A stretch of DNA of 33,901 nt, taken from positions 1 to 33,901 of the IMG/VR virus record IMGVR_UViG_3300024432_000937; one strand, given 5' to 3'. The position numbers and the translations under genes are program-made. A model generated the notes under the pieces. It was not told where the DNA came from. It saw only the letters and a program-made list of their open reading frames with translations, and did not search any database. Source of the DNA: a virus. Each line of letters starts with the position of its first letter. The stretch's first letter is position 1. Below, piece by piece: positions 7,255-13,523 of this stretch.

Positions 7255-7458
7255 ATGGCGGACGAAGTGAGAGAGTTGATAGGGGTAAGCGAGGCCGCTA
7301 GGATTGCCGGCAGATGCCCGAACACTGTACGGAACTGGATTCGCAAAGGTCTCCTACCAGCGCAGAAGGTTGGGGAAAACGGGCGATTTAAAATCAGGAA
7401 GGCCGATCTGAAAGCCGCGCTCACATACGAGCCGCCGGGTGGAAAAGACGACCAATAA
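7255..7458 (+). CDS. MerR/excisionase-type helix-turn-helix protein
   Basis: 67 residues; ATG 7255 preceded by AAGGGGG. Nearly the whole protein is one winged helix-turn-helix of the excisionase-like type: VSEAARIAGRCPNTVRNWIR, a GLLPAQKVGENGRFKIRK wing, then a final helix. It sits just after a strong promoter and before the initiator gene, so it probably regulates early transcription or copy control. No integrase is present, so a true excisionase role is unlikely. Confidence 0.8.
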   Translation: MADEVRELIGVSEAARIAGRCPNTVRNWIRKGLLPAQKVGENGRFKIRKADLKAALTYEPPGGKDDQ

Positions 7459-7494
7459 CGTGTCATAAAATTGCAACGGCGGAAAGGCTAGGTG

Positions 7495-8526
7495 ATGAAA
7501 CAAGGAGTCATAGCCGGGCCTTATGTGCCAAACTACCCCGAAGTGACAGACAAGTTGGCGCTTGTTAAAAGTTTCGCTGCGCGGTGGGTTTACAACGTTC
7601 TGGTGACGAAATTCCCGATAGAGGAGGATTGGGGCGACGATCCTGTTTGGGTCTTTGGCATTGTCACCGCCACCAAGACAGAGATAGCACAGAAAAGCGG
7701 CGTCGGGCGTTCTGGGTTTAGCAAGCTTTGGTCTCACCTGGTCGGGGCCGGCCTCGTCAGTGTACGCGACGACGGCGGAATTCTGATCCATTTCTACAAG
7801 AAAAAGGCGTATGATGCGATCTCGGCAACTGAGGTCAGGGAGAGATTCACAAGAAACGAGGCGGTCATCGCACAGTTGAAAGCGACCATCGAAAAAGACC
7901 CGGAAACCTCGCCTCCAGAGGTGGGTGATGTGCCTCCAGAAGAGGCAGATGTGCCTCCAGAAGAGGCAGATCTGCCTCCAGAAGAGGCAAGCCTCATCCT
8001 TTTAAAGGGTTTAAACAATAATACTCTCTCTCGTAATAAAATAATTTCCTGGTTTTATAGAGCGATTGGGCAGCGCAGAATTTCCGGGTCTGAGAGAGAG
8101 AAAGCTGGTCAAATTTACAAGAAGCTAAGAAGGGAAAAGTTTAGTGTCAGAGAGATCGCCTTTGCGACACAATGGACAGTAGAAAACGCAAAGGCTAAGC
8201 CTCGAACGTTCGGCCTTATCAATAACACGATAGGGCAAGCGATGGAGGCGCTCCAAAAGGCTGAGGAAAACGCCAAGAGTCTTGCGGAGCAACAGAGGCT
8301 CGTCGATGAGGCAAGGGCAGACCTGGAAAGCCAGGCGGAAGACACCAAGCGGATAGACGCGGTCAAAGACGGTATGACACCTCGGAAACGAAAAAATCTG
8401 CGCGAGGAGGCGTTCCGCGAATTGACGAACACGCCGGGCATGAGGGAGGCGTTCATAGGCGAACCCCTCATCACCGGGAAGGAAAACGAGATAATCAAAC
8501 GGGCGCTTGAGGAAAAACAGCCATAG
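7495..8526 (+). CDS. Putative replication initiator (lambda O-like organisation)
   Basis: 343 residues from ATG 7495 (AAAGG seven bases upstream). The N-terminal 110 residues form a winged-helix domain (TKTEIAQKSGVGRSGFSKLW..LVGAGLVSV) of the kind found in phage replisome organisers and plasmid Rep proteins. A linker with VPPEEAD repeats (about residues 140-166) is encoded by iteron-like DNA. A helical C-terminal half carries a coiled-coil-like stretch (about 245-285). In lambda O the same layout binds origin repeats inside its own gene with the N-domain and recruits the helicase with the C-domain. No helicase, primase or polymerase gene is present, so host replication proteins would be used. 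Role is inferred. Confidence 0.7.
   Translation: MKQGVIAGPYVPNYPEVTDKLALVKSFAARWVYNVLVTKFPIEEDWGDDPVWVFGIVTATKTEIAQKSGVGRSGFSKLWSHLVGAGLVSVRDDGGILIHFYKKKAYDAISATEVRERFTRNEAVIAQLKATIEKDPETSPPEVGDVPPEEADVPPEEADLPPEEASLILLKGLNNNTLSRNKIISWFYRAIGQRRISGSEREKAGQIYKKLRREKFSVREIAFATQWTVENAKAKPRTFGLINNTIGQAMEALQKAEENAKSLAEQQRLVDEARADLESQAEDTKRIDAVKDGMTPRKRKNLREEAFRELTNTPGMREAFIGEPLITGKENEIIKRALEEKQP
7911..7994 (+). repeat. Four iteron-like 21-bp direct repeats in the initiator gene
   Basis: Units start at 7911, 7932, 7953 and 7974 with an exact 21-bp period (two helical turns). The last three contain TGCCTCCAGAAGAGGCA, itself a dyad (TGCCTC/GAGGCA, five-base centre). The first is diverged but keeps GCCTCCAGAG. 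An AT-rich stretch follows directly. The arrangement matches initiator-bound iterons. Confidence 0.75.
8001..8060. other. AT-rich candidate DNA-unwinding element
   Basis: The 60 bases directly after the iterons are markedly AT-rich in a GC-leaning genome and include TTTTAAA, GTTTAAAC and AATAAAATAATTT. With the iterons this forms a plausible replication origin inside the initiator gene. Opening at this site is inferred. Confidence 0.55.
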
Positions 8527-8555
8527 GCTATGTCAATATTTCCATTCTCAATAAT

Positions 8556-8629
8556 TCATTTTGGCGGGGGTCGGCGCGCGCGCCTAGTGAACTTCCCATC
8601 TCCGTGCTGGCTCCCGCCACTCAAAATGA
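8556..8629. other. Long stem-loop just downstream of initiator gene
   Basis: TCATTTTG (8556-8563) pairs with CAAAATGA (8622-8629). The stem continues with GCGGG/CCCGC after a small bulge. The loop holds a perfect palindrome, GGCGCGCGCGCC (8573-8584). It fills most of the 124-base gap before the next gene. A second origin element, a terminator-like structure or an RNA element are possible. Confidence 0.6.
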
Positions 8630-8650
8630 CGCACTGGAGGCCGATAACTA

Positions 8651-9829
8651 ATGGATAAAAACGAGAAACGCGCACACAAACTTGATCTTGAGATTCCAGA
8701 CGGAGTCTATGGTTACCTGGTAACCTGGGGTCTGTCTAACGGCTACAAGGTGAATACGGACGAGGATCACACGATCCTCTATTCCCTCACGAACCGCGAT
8801 CCCATAGTTGACTTGAAAGCGTGGAAGCAAGGGACGATGAGCGTTGCAACATACGAGGAGGCCGAGAGCCTAATCACCAATCTTGCCCATCTCAAGGCGA
8901 ATGAGGCGATCCCCTACGCGCCGGTGTATTCTCCGCAGATCCGCGTCGATGAGGAAATGTACCATCACCACTTAAGGCCGGCCCTGGAAGCGGTCAACTG
9001 GAAAATCGAATGGCATCATGAGGGCGTCTTCTGGTTTATTCAGCGCGTGAGGGAGGAGGACGCTTCGAATATTCTCTGCCGGTCGGAGGTTACGGAGTTT
9101 ATAAGAAGCCTCGAATATAAGCGGCGGATCGCCCCGTTCCTGGTGATCCGTGAGAAAGGGACACAGTCGATCCAGTGGAAGGGGAAGCAGATTGACAGCT
9201 TGGAGGAGGCGCTTGCAGTCGTTCAGAGAGAGAAAGACCGTCACGCCCCCGGTGGGGATTGGAAGGTCTGGGAAGACGTGACAGCGACGGCGGAGGCTAT
9301 TGCGGTCACGGATGATATTAAATCGGAGGCCGGCTTCATGATAAGAGGGTGGTTTCCGGGCGAGGTCGGAGGCGAATACTGGCAAAAGGAATACTGCGAG
9401 GAATTACAACAGGCTCTACTATCAATCGTGAGGATGCAGGAATTTGATCCAGACGCGGTCTGTGCGGTTTACGCCTGCCGATACCACGAAGCCCCCGAAG
9501 AGCAAAAACCGGAGCCAGATTGGAAGGTGATCGCGTATCCCGCGTTTCTGGCTCAGGTTGACGCGATAGAGAACGGGGGAATCTGCCTGGTCTGGAACAC
9601 CAAATCACCAGAGGAGGTCTGCGTTCTTTCTGCCAACAGGAAAGAAGACATCGAGGCCGCCGATCTTGAGCATCTTAGCTCTACACTGCGCGGGAAACTG
9701 ACGGCCGGTGCGGATCGCCTGGTGCTCTTCACATTCTTTAAGGCGCTTAAGATAGAAGCCGGCATTCAATTTGAGCGATACTCATTTGATGATGCGTATC
9801 ACGGCACAAAGCAGGTTGAGGAGGTTTAG
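8651..9829 (+). CDS. Hypothetical 392-residue protein
   Basis: ATG 8651 with GGAGG ten bases upstream; the TAG stop is immediately followed by the next ATG. The protein is soluble, mixed alpha/beta and acidic, rich in Trp (for example WKIEWHHEGVFWF). No catalytic motif, membrane segment or known domain is recognised. A repeated flavour of EEA...V segments (YEEAESLITNLAHL and LEEALAVVQREKD) hints at two related sub-domains. By position it belongs to the early group after the initiator. Confidence 0.8.
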   Translation: MDKNEKRAHKLDLEIPDGVYGYLVTWGLSNGYKVNTDEDHTILYSLTNRDPIVDLKAWKQGTMSVATYEEAESLITNLAHLKANEAIPYAPVYSPQIRVDEEMYHHHLRPALEAVNWKIEWHHEGVFWFIQRVREEDASNILCRSEVTEFIRSLEYKRRIAPFLVIREKGTQSIQWKGKQIDSLEEALAVVQREKDRHAPGGDWKVWEDVTATAEAIAVTDDIKSEAGFMIRGWFPGEVGGEYWQKEYCEELQQALLSIVRMQEFDPDAVCAVYACRYHEAPEEQKPEPDWKVIAYPAFLAQVDAIENGGICLVWNTKSPEEVCVLSANRKEDIEAADLEHLSSTLRGKLTAGADRLVLFTFFKALKIEAGIQFERYSFDDAYHGTKQVEEV

Positions 9830-10198
9830 ATGCTAACGGAAGATGAAGTTCGGGAAAGTATGAGGCTGTATTCGGACGGAAAACTGATACGGGAACCATC
9901 GGCGTCTGAGGTGGAAAATAGGATGCGTGGGACATACCCGGCTAAGAGCGAGGAAGAGCAAAAGCCAATTCAGCCAAAGAAGCCAGAGGACTGCCCGATC
10001 TGTTACCGGGTTTGGAAGTTTGGATCGCTGATAGGTAACGGGTATGCCCAGGATGATGACCCGGAGGCGGTTGCTCAATCCGTAAAGTGCTTTATGACCT
10101 CTCGGATCGCCCCCGGAATGGATAACGCGCATTTTCACGATCCGCCGTTCAAGATTCTGGTTTATAGACTGGCGACAGTCCTGGAAGTCGAGGCTTAG
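9830..10198 (+). CDS. Hypothetical protein with CxxC
   Basis: 122 residues, starting directly after the TAG of the preceding gene, with GAGGAGG upstream. A helical N-terminus and a Glu/Lys/Pro linker lead to a Cys-x2-Cys pair (EDCPICYRVW) and a third Cys further on. Probably a small metal-binding protein. The junction bases TTAGATGCTAA are repeated exactly at the next gene junction. Confidence 0.75.
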   Translation: MLTEDEVRESMRLYSDGKLIREPSASEVENRMRGTYPAKSEEEQKPIQPKKPEDCPICYRVWKFGSLIGNGYAQDDDPEAVAQSVKCFMTSRIAPGMDNAHFHDPPFKILVYRLATVLEVEA

Positions 10199-10420
10199 AT
10201 GCTAAAGATACGGAACCGCGAAGAATTGAAACTCTTAAGAAAACTCTTGGCGGCACTTGCTAACCGCAGCGACACATTCCCTCTGACTTTGCGTAATGAC
10301 GGCGAGATGATCCGGGCTGTCATGAGACGGAGACGATCAGATCAGGTGCGCGCGTTCACGAAAGACGGGAAGCCGTGCCTCTCTATCCGCGTTGAGGGTG
10401 AAGACATCGTTTTTATGTGA
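10199..10420 (+). CDS. Small basic hypothetical protein
   Basis: 73 residues; ATG immediately follows the previous stop (TTAGATGCTAA, as in the gene before). Helical and basic in the first half (Leu/Lys/Arg) with beta-like segments at the end (CLSIRVEGEDIVFM). No family recognised. Last gene before the palindrome-rich island. Confidence 0.7.
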   Translation: MLKIRNREELKLLRKLLAALANRSDTFPLTLRNDGEMIRAVMRRRRSDQVRAFTKDGKPCLSIRVEGEDIVFM

Positions 10421-10792
10421 GGGTGATTTATGGCATGTGGACGGCAAATAAAAGCCCCGATCTGCGGTTTTTCTGTAGATTCGCATTATGCGCGGGTTTT
10501 CTGCCTCTTGCAGCAGTCCGCTGCGGGCCTGCAAAAGTCGGCTGAAGCAGCTGTCAAATTCGCGAATTCCTCACGCTCAGCGAAAAAACCCGGTGTATTC
10601 ATGCCATTTTCGGCAGAAAAAGGCAATGGCGCCATTAACTATATGCCAGAAAAAACGGGAAAACGGCGGATTTCTGGCATGATTCGGCACATAATTATTC
10701 GCAGCAGACGGAAGCGGAAGCGGGAACGCGGCGCAAAGCGGCGTGTTTGCCGCCTTTTCCCCCTCAGCTTTGCCCGCGTTCCGCGTCCGGTT
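10421..10792. other. Palindrome-rich island, probably non-coding
   Basis: About 370 bases with a series of perfect dyads: CGCATTATGCG (10482-10492), CGGGTTTT/AAAACCCG (10493-10500 with 10585-10592), AATTCGCGAATT (10557-10568), AATGGCGCCATT (10625-10636) and ATGCCAGAAA/TTTCTGGCAT (10643-10652 with 10671-10680). A long imperfect stem at 10720-10784 encloses a GCGGC/GCCGC hairpin followed by CTTTT. A frame open from ATG 10430 runs through the island into the first cassette gene. Its composition (Arg-rich, no domain) and the dyads argue against coding, though GAGGGTG precedes that ATG. Confidence 0.6.
10738..10758 (+). terminator. Possible plus-strand intrinsic terminator
   Basis: GCGGC, a six-base GTGTTT loop, GCCGC, then CTTTT. 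The U-run is short, and the hairpin is nested inside a longer stem (10720-10738 with 10768-10784). It would separate early genes from the cassette array. Confidence 0.4.
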
Positions 10793-10840
10793 TTGGTCTG
10801 CATAATGTGCGTTATGGGGCGTTGGCTCCAGGAGGCAAAT
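10793..10840 (+). repeat. Cassette element copy 1
   Basis: TTGGTCTGCATAAT, a CATAA...TTATG dyad, then GGGGCGTTGGCTCC (stem GGGGC/GCTCC with GTTG loop) and AGGAGG, ending five bases before ATG 10841. One of nine related elements. Confidence 0.85.
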
Positions 10841-11041
10841 ATGTTCCCCGAATTCGGGCGGCGGCCTCAGTTTAAATACAGAGTTGGCGATGTGGTCTGC
10901 GATACTTACACGGACAAATATGCGCCGCCGGTTGTGGAGGTACTCAAACGGTGGGGCGACGAAACTGTCAGGATGTACCGGGTGAGGCGCGTGGCGACGA
11001 AGGGGAACGGCTATCCGGTCTCCGAAGAGTGGCTTGTGTAG
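10841..11041 (+). CDS. Cassette gene 1: small basic protein
   Basis: 66 residues; the start is fixed by the AGGAGG of cassette element 1 directly upstream, although the frame is open far upstream. The sequence FKYRVGDVVCDTYTDKYAPPVVEVLKRWGD..RMYRVRR resembles a small SH3-like or Kyprides-type beta-barrel that often binds nucleic acid, but no family can be named. Followed after five bases by the next element. Confidence 0.7.
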   Translation: MFPEFGRRPQFKYRVGDVVCDTYTDKYAPPVVEVLKRWGDETVRMYRVRRVATKGNGYPVSEEWLV

Positions 11042-11046
11042 AGATA

Positions 11047-11096
11047 ATTGGTCTGCATAATATGTATTCGGGGGCGTTGGCTCCAGGAGGTAAATA
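11047..11096 (+). repeat. Cassette element copy 2
   Basis: ATTGGTCTGCATAATA, then GGGGGCGTTGGCTCC and AGGAGG, six bases before ATG 11097. The right half of the AT dyad is degenerate. Confidence 0.85.
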
Positions 11097-11378
11097 ATGG
11101 GACAATGGGAAACGGCAAGAGGATATGGTTCTGACGAGATGGCTGACATTCTAGGCGAGGCGTTCCGCAACATAGCAGAATTGCGTCTGGGACAGCAAGC
11201 GCAGTCGCCGTGTCTGTTGGATTTGGCAGACGCGATTGAGTTCGTGTCGCGGGGAGCGCTTGTTGTGGGCGTGCACGCGGACGCCCCTCGCCTGGGCAAT
11301 GACCGCGCTATGGACGTGGCAGACCTCGACAATGCTGCGCTTTTCCCCACACTCATGAACAGAGGACAGATACGGTGA
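11097..11378 (+). CDS. Cassette gene 2: hypothetical protein
   Basis: 93 residues, start set by AGGAGG of element 2. Soluble, mostly helical N-terminus (ADILGEAFRNIAELRLG) followed by a more beta-like middle (ALVVGVHADAPRLG). One cysteine. No family recognised. The stop TGA merges with the 5' end of the next element. Confidence 0.7.
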   Translation: MGQWETARGYGSDEMADILGEAFRNIAELRLGQQAQSPCLLDLADAIEFVSRGALVVGVHADAPRLGNDRAMDVADLDNAALFPTLMNRGQIR

Positions 11379-11424
11379 TTGGTCTGCATAATACTCATTA
11401 TGGGGCGTTGTGAGGAGGCCGACT
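11379..11424 (+). repeat. Cassette element copy 3 (variant)
   Basis: TTGGTCTGCATAAT with a CATAAT...ATTATG dyad, then GGGGCGTTG. The GGCTCC arm is replaced, so no GC hairpin can form, but GAGGAGG is kept before GTG 11425. Confidence 0.75.
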
Positions 11425-11694
11425 GTGGCGCGTAGATATATAGCGAGGTGGTGGACGAAGAAGCACGAAGGGGCGCGCTATTTCTATGCGTTCCTGGACA
11501 TACCGCCGCTCCGCGCTGAGGCCAATCTCTACCCTCGTCTGGTCCGCTCAAGCCTGTCGGCGGACCTGTGGCGCTATGGGGCGGGCCTCAGTAACGAGGG
11601 GTTTTGTGTGAAGCTCTGGTTCAGGGGGCACTTTTTCCGAGGCTGCATAGCGATTGTGCGGCGTTGGCTCCAGAGGTCTGAAAATGACAATTAA
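11425..11694 (+). CDS. Cassette gene 3: small basic protein
   Basis: 89 residues from GTG 11425 (GAGGAGG six bases upstream). Basic and aromatic (YIARWWTKKHEGARYFYAF), soluble. Its last 17 codons are read from the following cassette element, whose usual stop is out of frame here, so the protein has an element-derived tail ending in QRSENDN. It overlaps the methylase gene by 11 bases. Function unknown. Confidence 0.65.
   Translation: MARRYIARWWTKKHEGARYFYAFLDIPPLRAEANLYPRLVRSSLSADLWRYGAGLSNEGFCVKLWFRGHFFRGCIAIVRRWLQRSENDN
11639..11683 (+). repeat. Cassette element copy 4 (diverged, partly coding)
   Basis: AGGCTGCATAGCGATTGTG then GCGTTGGCTCCAGAGG. The AT dyad is lost. It encodes the tail of the preceding gene and supplies the ribosome-binding site of ATG 11684. 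Confidence 0.7.
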
Positions 11695-12190
11695 AAGAGA
11701 GTGGTCAATGCCAAGTCGATACACTTTCAGCATTAGGCCGATAGCCGACCTCTTGACTGAGGAGGTGGGCGAGGGTCTATGGGTCGATCCATTCGCGGGT
11801 AGATGCAGAATAGCGGAGGTTACAAACGATTTCAACACAGCATTCGATACAAGCTATAATCTTGAGTCGCTTGACTTTCTGGCTCTATTCGGTGATCGCT
11901 CCGTTGACGGTGTGCTTTTCGATCCTCCCTACAGCGTGAGGCAGATCAAAGAATGTTATGAGTCGGTCGGTCTTAAGGTTCTCTCAGAGACCACGCGCTC
12001 GGACTGGTGGACGAAGCGAAAGCAGGCCATAGCGAGGGTCGCGAAGGACGGCGGGAAAGTGATCTCTTTTGGTTGGAACTCGAACGGGATCGGTCGCTCT
12101 CTGGGGTTCCGCAAGGAGAAAATTCTGCTTGTCGCTCATGGTGGTGTCCATAATGACACTATCGGCGTGGTGGAGATCAAATCTGCATGA
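11684..12190 (+). CDS. Cassette gene 4: orphan adenine-type DNA methyltransferase-like protein
   Basis: 168 residues; ATG 11684 after AGAGG. A motif I-like segment (GLWVDPFAGRCRIAEV, about residues 31-46, SAM binding) is followed by the catalytic-type DPPYS motif (DGVLFDPPYSVRQIKE, about residue 83), the signature of N6-adenine/N4-cytosine methylases. It is shorter than usual and has no obvious target-recognition domain or linked restriction nuclease. Possible roles are anti-restriction self-methylation or an RNA/other substrate. Ends in KSA*, with the stop flanking the next element. Confidence 0.75.
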   Translation: MTIKREWSMPSRYTFSIRPIADLLTEEVGEGLWVDPFAGRCRIAEVTNDFNTAFDTSYNLESLDFLALFGDRSVDGVLFDPPYSVRQIKECYESVGLKVLSETTRSDWWTKRKQAIARVAKDGGKVISFGWNSNGIGRSLGFRKEKILLVAHGGVHNDTIGVVEIKSA

Positions 12191-12238
12191 TTGGTCTGCA
12201 TAACAATAATATTGGGGCGTTGGCTCCAGGAGGCAGAA
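12190..12238 (+). repeat. Cassette element copy 5
   Basis: ATTGGTCTGCATAACAATAAT, then TTGGGGCGTTGGCTCC and AGGAGG, six bases before ATG 12239. The GC hairpin is intact. Confidence 0.85.
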
Positions 12239-12634
12239 ATGTTAAAAAGATGCTTCGTCCATGTTCTTATTTGCCTCCTGCGCGTCGTGGCTAATAGCGG
12301 CTTGCCTGCGGTGATTGGTCTCTGGTTATCCGTTCCCACATACGCTCGCAGCGGCGGGAAGCTGAGGATTTACCGCACCTTCTATGGCCAATGGCGTATG
12401 AATAGAGGAATCCGGCGCGGCGAGCGGCAAAGGAAGCGGAGGGAAAAGTATCCCCATTGGGCTAGATTTATCTGTTTCTGCTATGGGCATACTATACCCT
12501 CTCCCAGAATTGAGCGCGGAGCAAACACTAGCGGCTCGATCTCACTTCCTGATGCAACAGCGGAGAATATCGAACTTCGGATTGCTGGTTATGAATGTTT
12601 CAGATGCGGGAAATCTCTGGAAGGGCCTGCATAA
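12239..12634 (+). CDS. Cassette gene 5: membrane-anchored basic protein with CxxC
   Basis: 131 residues from ATG 12239, fixed by AGGAGG of element 5. A hydrophobic N-terminal helix (about 5-32) is followed by a very basic segment (RRGERQRKRREK) and a C-terminal CxxC (YECFRCGKSL). The positive charges suggest the C-terminal part stays in the cytoplasm. The last residues GPA* are encoded by the next element. No family recognised. Confidence 0.7.
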   Translation: MLKRCFVHVLICLLRVVANSGLPAVIGLWLSVPTYARSGGKLRIYRTFYGQWRMNRGIRRGERQRKRREKYPHWARFICFCYGHTIPSPRIERGANTSGSISLPDATAENIELRIAGYECFRCGKSLEGPA

Positions 12635-12673
12635 TAACTACTATGGGGCGTTGGCTCCGGGGAGGGAATCGCA
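12623..12673 (+). repeat. Cassette element copy 6
   Basis: GGGCCTGCATAATAACTA with a CATAATA...CTATG dyad, then GGGGCGTTGGCTCC and GGGGAGGG before ATG 12674. The TAA inside GCATAA is the stop of the preceding gene. Confidence 0.85.
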
Positions 12674-12775
12674 ATGTTTGATGGCTTGGTAGAAATAGGA
12701 CTAGCATTGTCGGCAGTCTTGATTTTCGTTGCTGGAATTCTGTTTGACCGGTGGTTGTATCGACGGTCTGCATAA
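12674..12775 (+). CDS. Cassette gene 6: 33-residue membrane microprotein
   Basis: ATG 12674 with GGGGAGGG seven bases upstream. A single helix, LALSAVLIFVAGILF, is flanked by an acidic N-terminus (MFDGLVEIG) and a basic C-terminus (DRWLYRRSA), a classic single-pass microprotein with a cytoplasmic tail. The stop TAA is supplied by the next cassette element (TCTGCATAA). The element on each side and the membrane profile support it being real. Function unknown. Confidence 0.7.
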   Translation: MFDGLVEIGLALSAVLIFVAGILFDRWLYRRSA

Positions 12776-12800
12776 TAACTATTATGAGGTGCGAGGCAAA
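12764..12800 (+). repeat. Cassette element copy 7 (short)
   Basis: GGTCTGCATAATAACTATTATG, with the best AT dyad of all (CATAATA, two bases, TATTATG). The GC hairpin is missing and only GCGAGG remains before ATG 12801. Confidence 0.8.
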
Positions 12801-13193
12801 ATGAGAACTCAATCAGAGATATTAGCGAGGATCAAAGAGCGGGATGAGGGCGATCCGTTTGATTGGGAGATCGACGAGTACATAGTATTTCTTGACTGGG
12901 AACACGTCAAGGATTTTCTGATCCCTGACGCGGACCAGGGCGGATGGAATGATGACTTTCGCGAACCGACGCGGGAGAACGTCCTTGAGAAAATGAGGGA
13001 GTATATGCCCTTTGCTGTTGATAAGGCCGAGCGTGGACGCGGCCTCTCCGCTCTAAGAAGCATCATGCACTATACAGCATGGGTGTGGCTGTTGGAAGAC
13101 GACGATCTCCTTGAGGTCGTCATGGTAGACTATGAGGACTATGGCAAGGGTATTCTGGGGCAGATAAGCCGGCGCTACGGCTGGTCTGCATAA
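12801..13193 (+). CDS. Cassette gene 7: acidic hypothetical protein
   Basis: 130 residues from ATG 12801. Very acidic (for example DEGDPFDWEIDEYIVFLDWEH and LLEDDDLLEVVMVDYEDYG), rich in Trp and Tyr, soluble. No motif recognised. Strongly acidic small early proteins of phages are often inhibitors that mimic DNA, but there is no specific evidence here. Its last codons (GWSA*) are read from the next element. Confidence 0.75.
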   Translation: MRTQSEILARIKERDEGDPFDWEIDEYIVFLDWEHVKDFLIPDADQGGWNDDFREPTRENVLEKMREYMPFAVDKAERGRGLSALRSIMHYTAWVWLLEDDDLLEVVMVDYEDYGKGILGQISRRYGWSA

Positions 13194-13231
13194 CAATAAT
13201 TATGGGGCGTTGGCTCCAGGAGGGAGTTCCG
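13182..13231 (+). repeat. Cassette element copy 8
   Basis: TGGTCTGCATAACAATAA with CATAA...TTATG, then GGGGCGTTGGCTCC and AGGAGGG before ATG 13232. The GC hairpin is intact and the preceding gene stops inside the element. Confidence 0.85.
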
Positions 13232-13471
13232 ATGAACGATTTTGACCTAGCGGACAAAAAGATCATTGACGAGTGGAGGGAAGGAGCCGCGAGGGTTCCG
13301 CAGTCAATGCGGCGGCGGATCGTGGACATGAAGAAGGCAGGAAAAAGCACCAGGGAGATCGTCTTTGCCCTTTACGAAGAATCCAGATATATTTGCATCC
13401 CGACCGTGAGCGTGATCGTCATAGAGGAATTCGCGGAAGAACGCGGCGAACTGCCCGTATTCCGTGTCTGA
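13232..13471 (+). CDS. Cassette gene 8: small helical protein, possible HTH
   Basis: 79 residues; start set by AGGAGGG. The segment MRRRIVDMKKAGKSTREIVFAL looks like the first helices of a resolvase/sigma-type helix-turn-helix. It is followed by a hydrophobic segment (IPTVSVIVIEEF). The next gene has the same plan (ERQRIIDL..SEAVGLDLMVVSQIIVDNI), so they may be paralogues. DNA binding is a guess. Confidence 0.7.
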   Translation: MNDFDLADKKIIDEWREGAARVPQSMRRRIVDMKKAGKSTREIVFALYEESRYICIPTVSVIVIEEFAEERGELPVFRV

Positions 13472-13479
13472 ACGGCGTT

Positions 13480-13523
13480 ATTGGTCTGCATAGTATCTAT
13501 TATGGGGGCGTTCGGGAATCAGC
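13480..13523 (+). repeat. Cassette element copy 9 (variant)
   Basis: ATTGGTCTGCATAGTATCTATTATG then GGGGGCGTT. The GGCTCC arm and AGGAGG are lost; GGGAATC is the only ribosome-binding candidate before ATG 13524. Confidence 0.75.

Noticed and set aside
7255-7458. Excisionase of an integration module
   Set aside because: No integrase or attachment site is present; the fold is shared by many simple regulators.
10430-11041. A 203-codon gene through the palindrome island into cassette gene 1
   Set aside because: The upstream part has shadow-like composition and is made of dyads. The downstream part has its own AGGAGG start. Left as an alternative only.
10793-13523. Integron attC sites for the nine elements
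   Set aside because: No integron integrase, and the elements lack the paired R'/R'' core boxes. They lie upstream of starts with a ribosome site rather than as gene-trailing folded sites.
10793-13523. CRISPR array
   Set aside because: Spacing between copies is variable (about 90-550 bp) and filled with genes; no cas genes.
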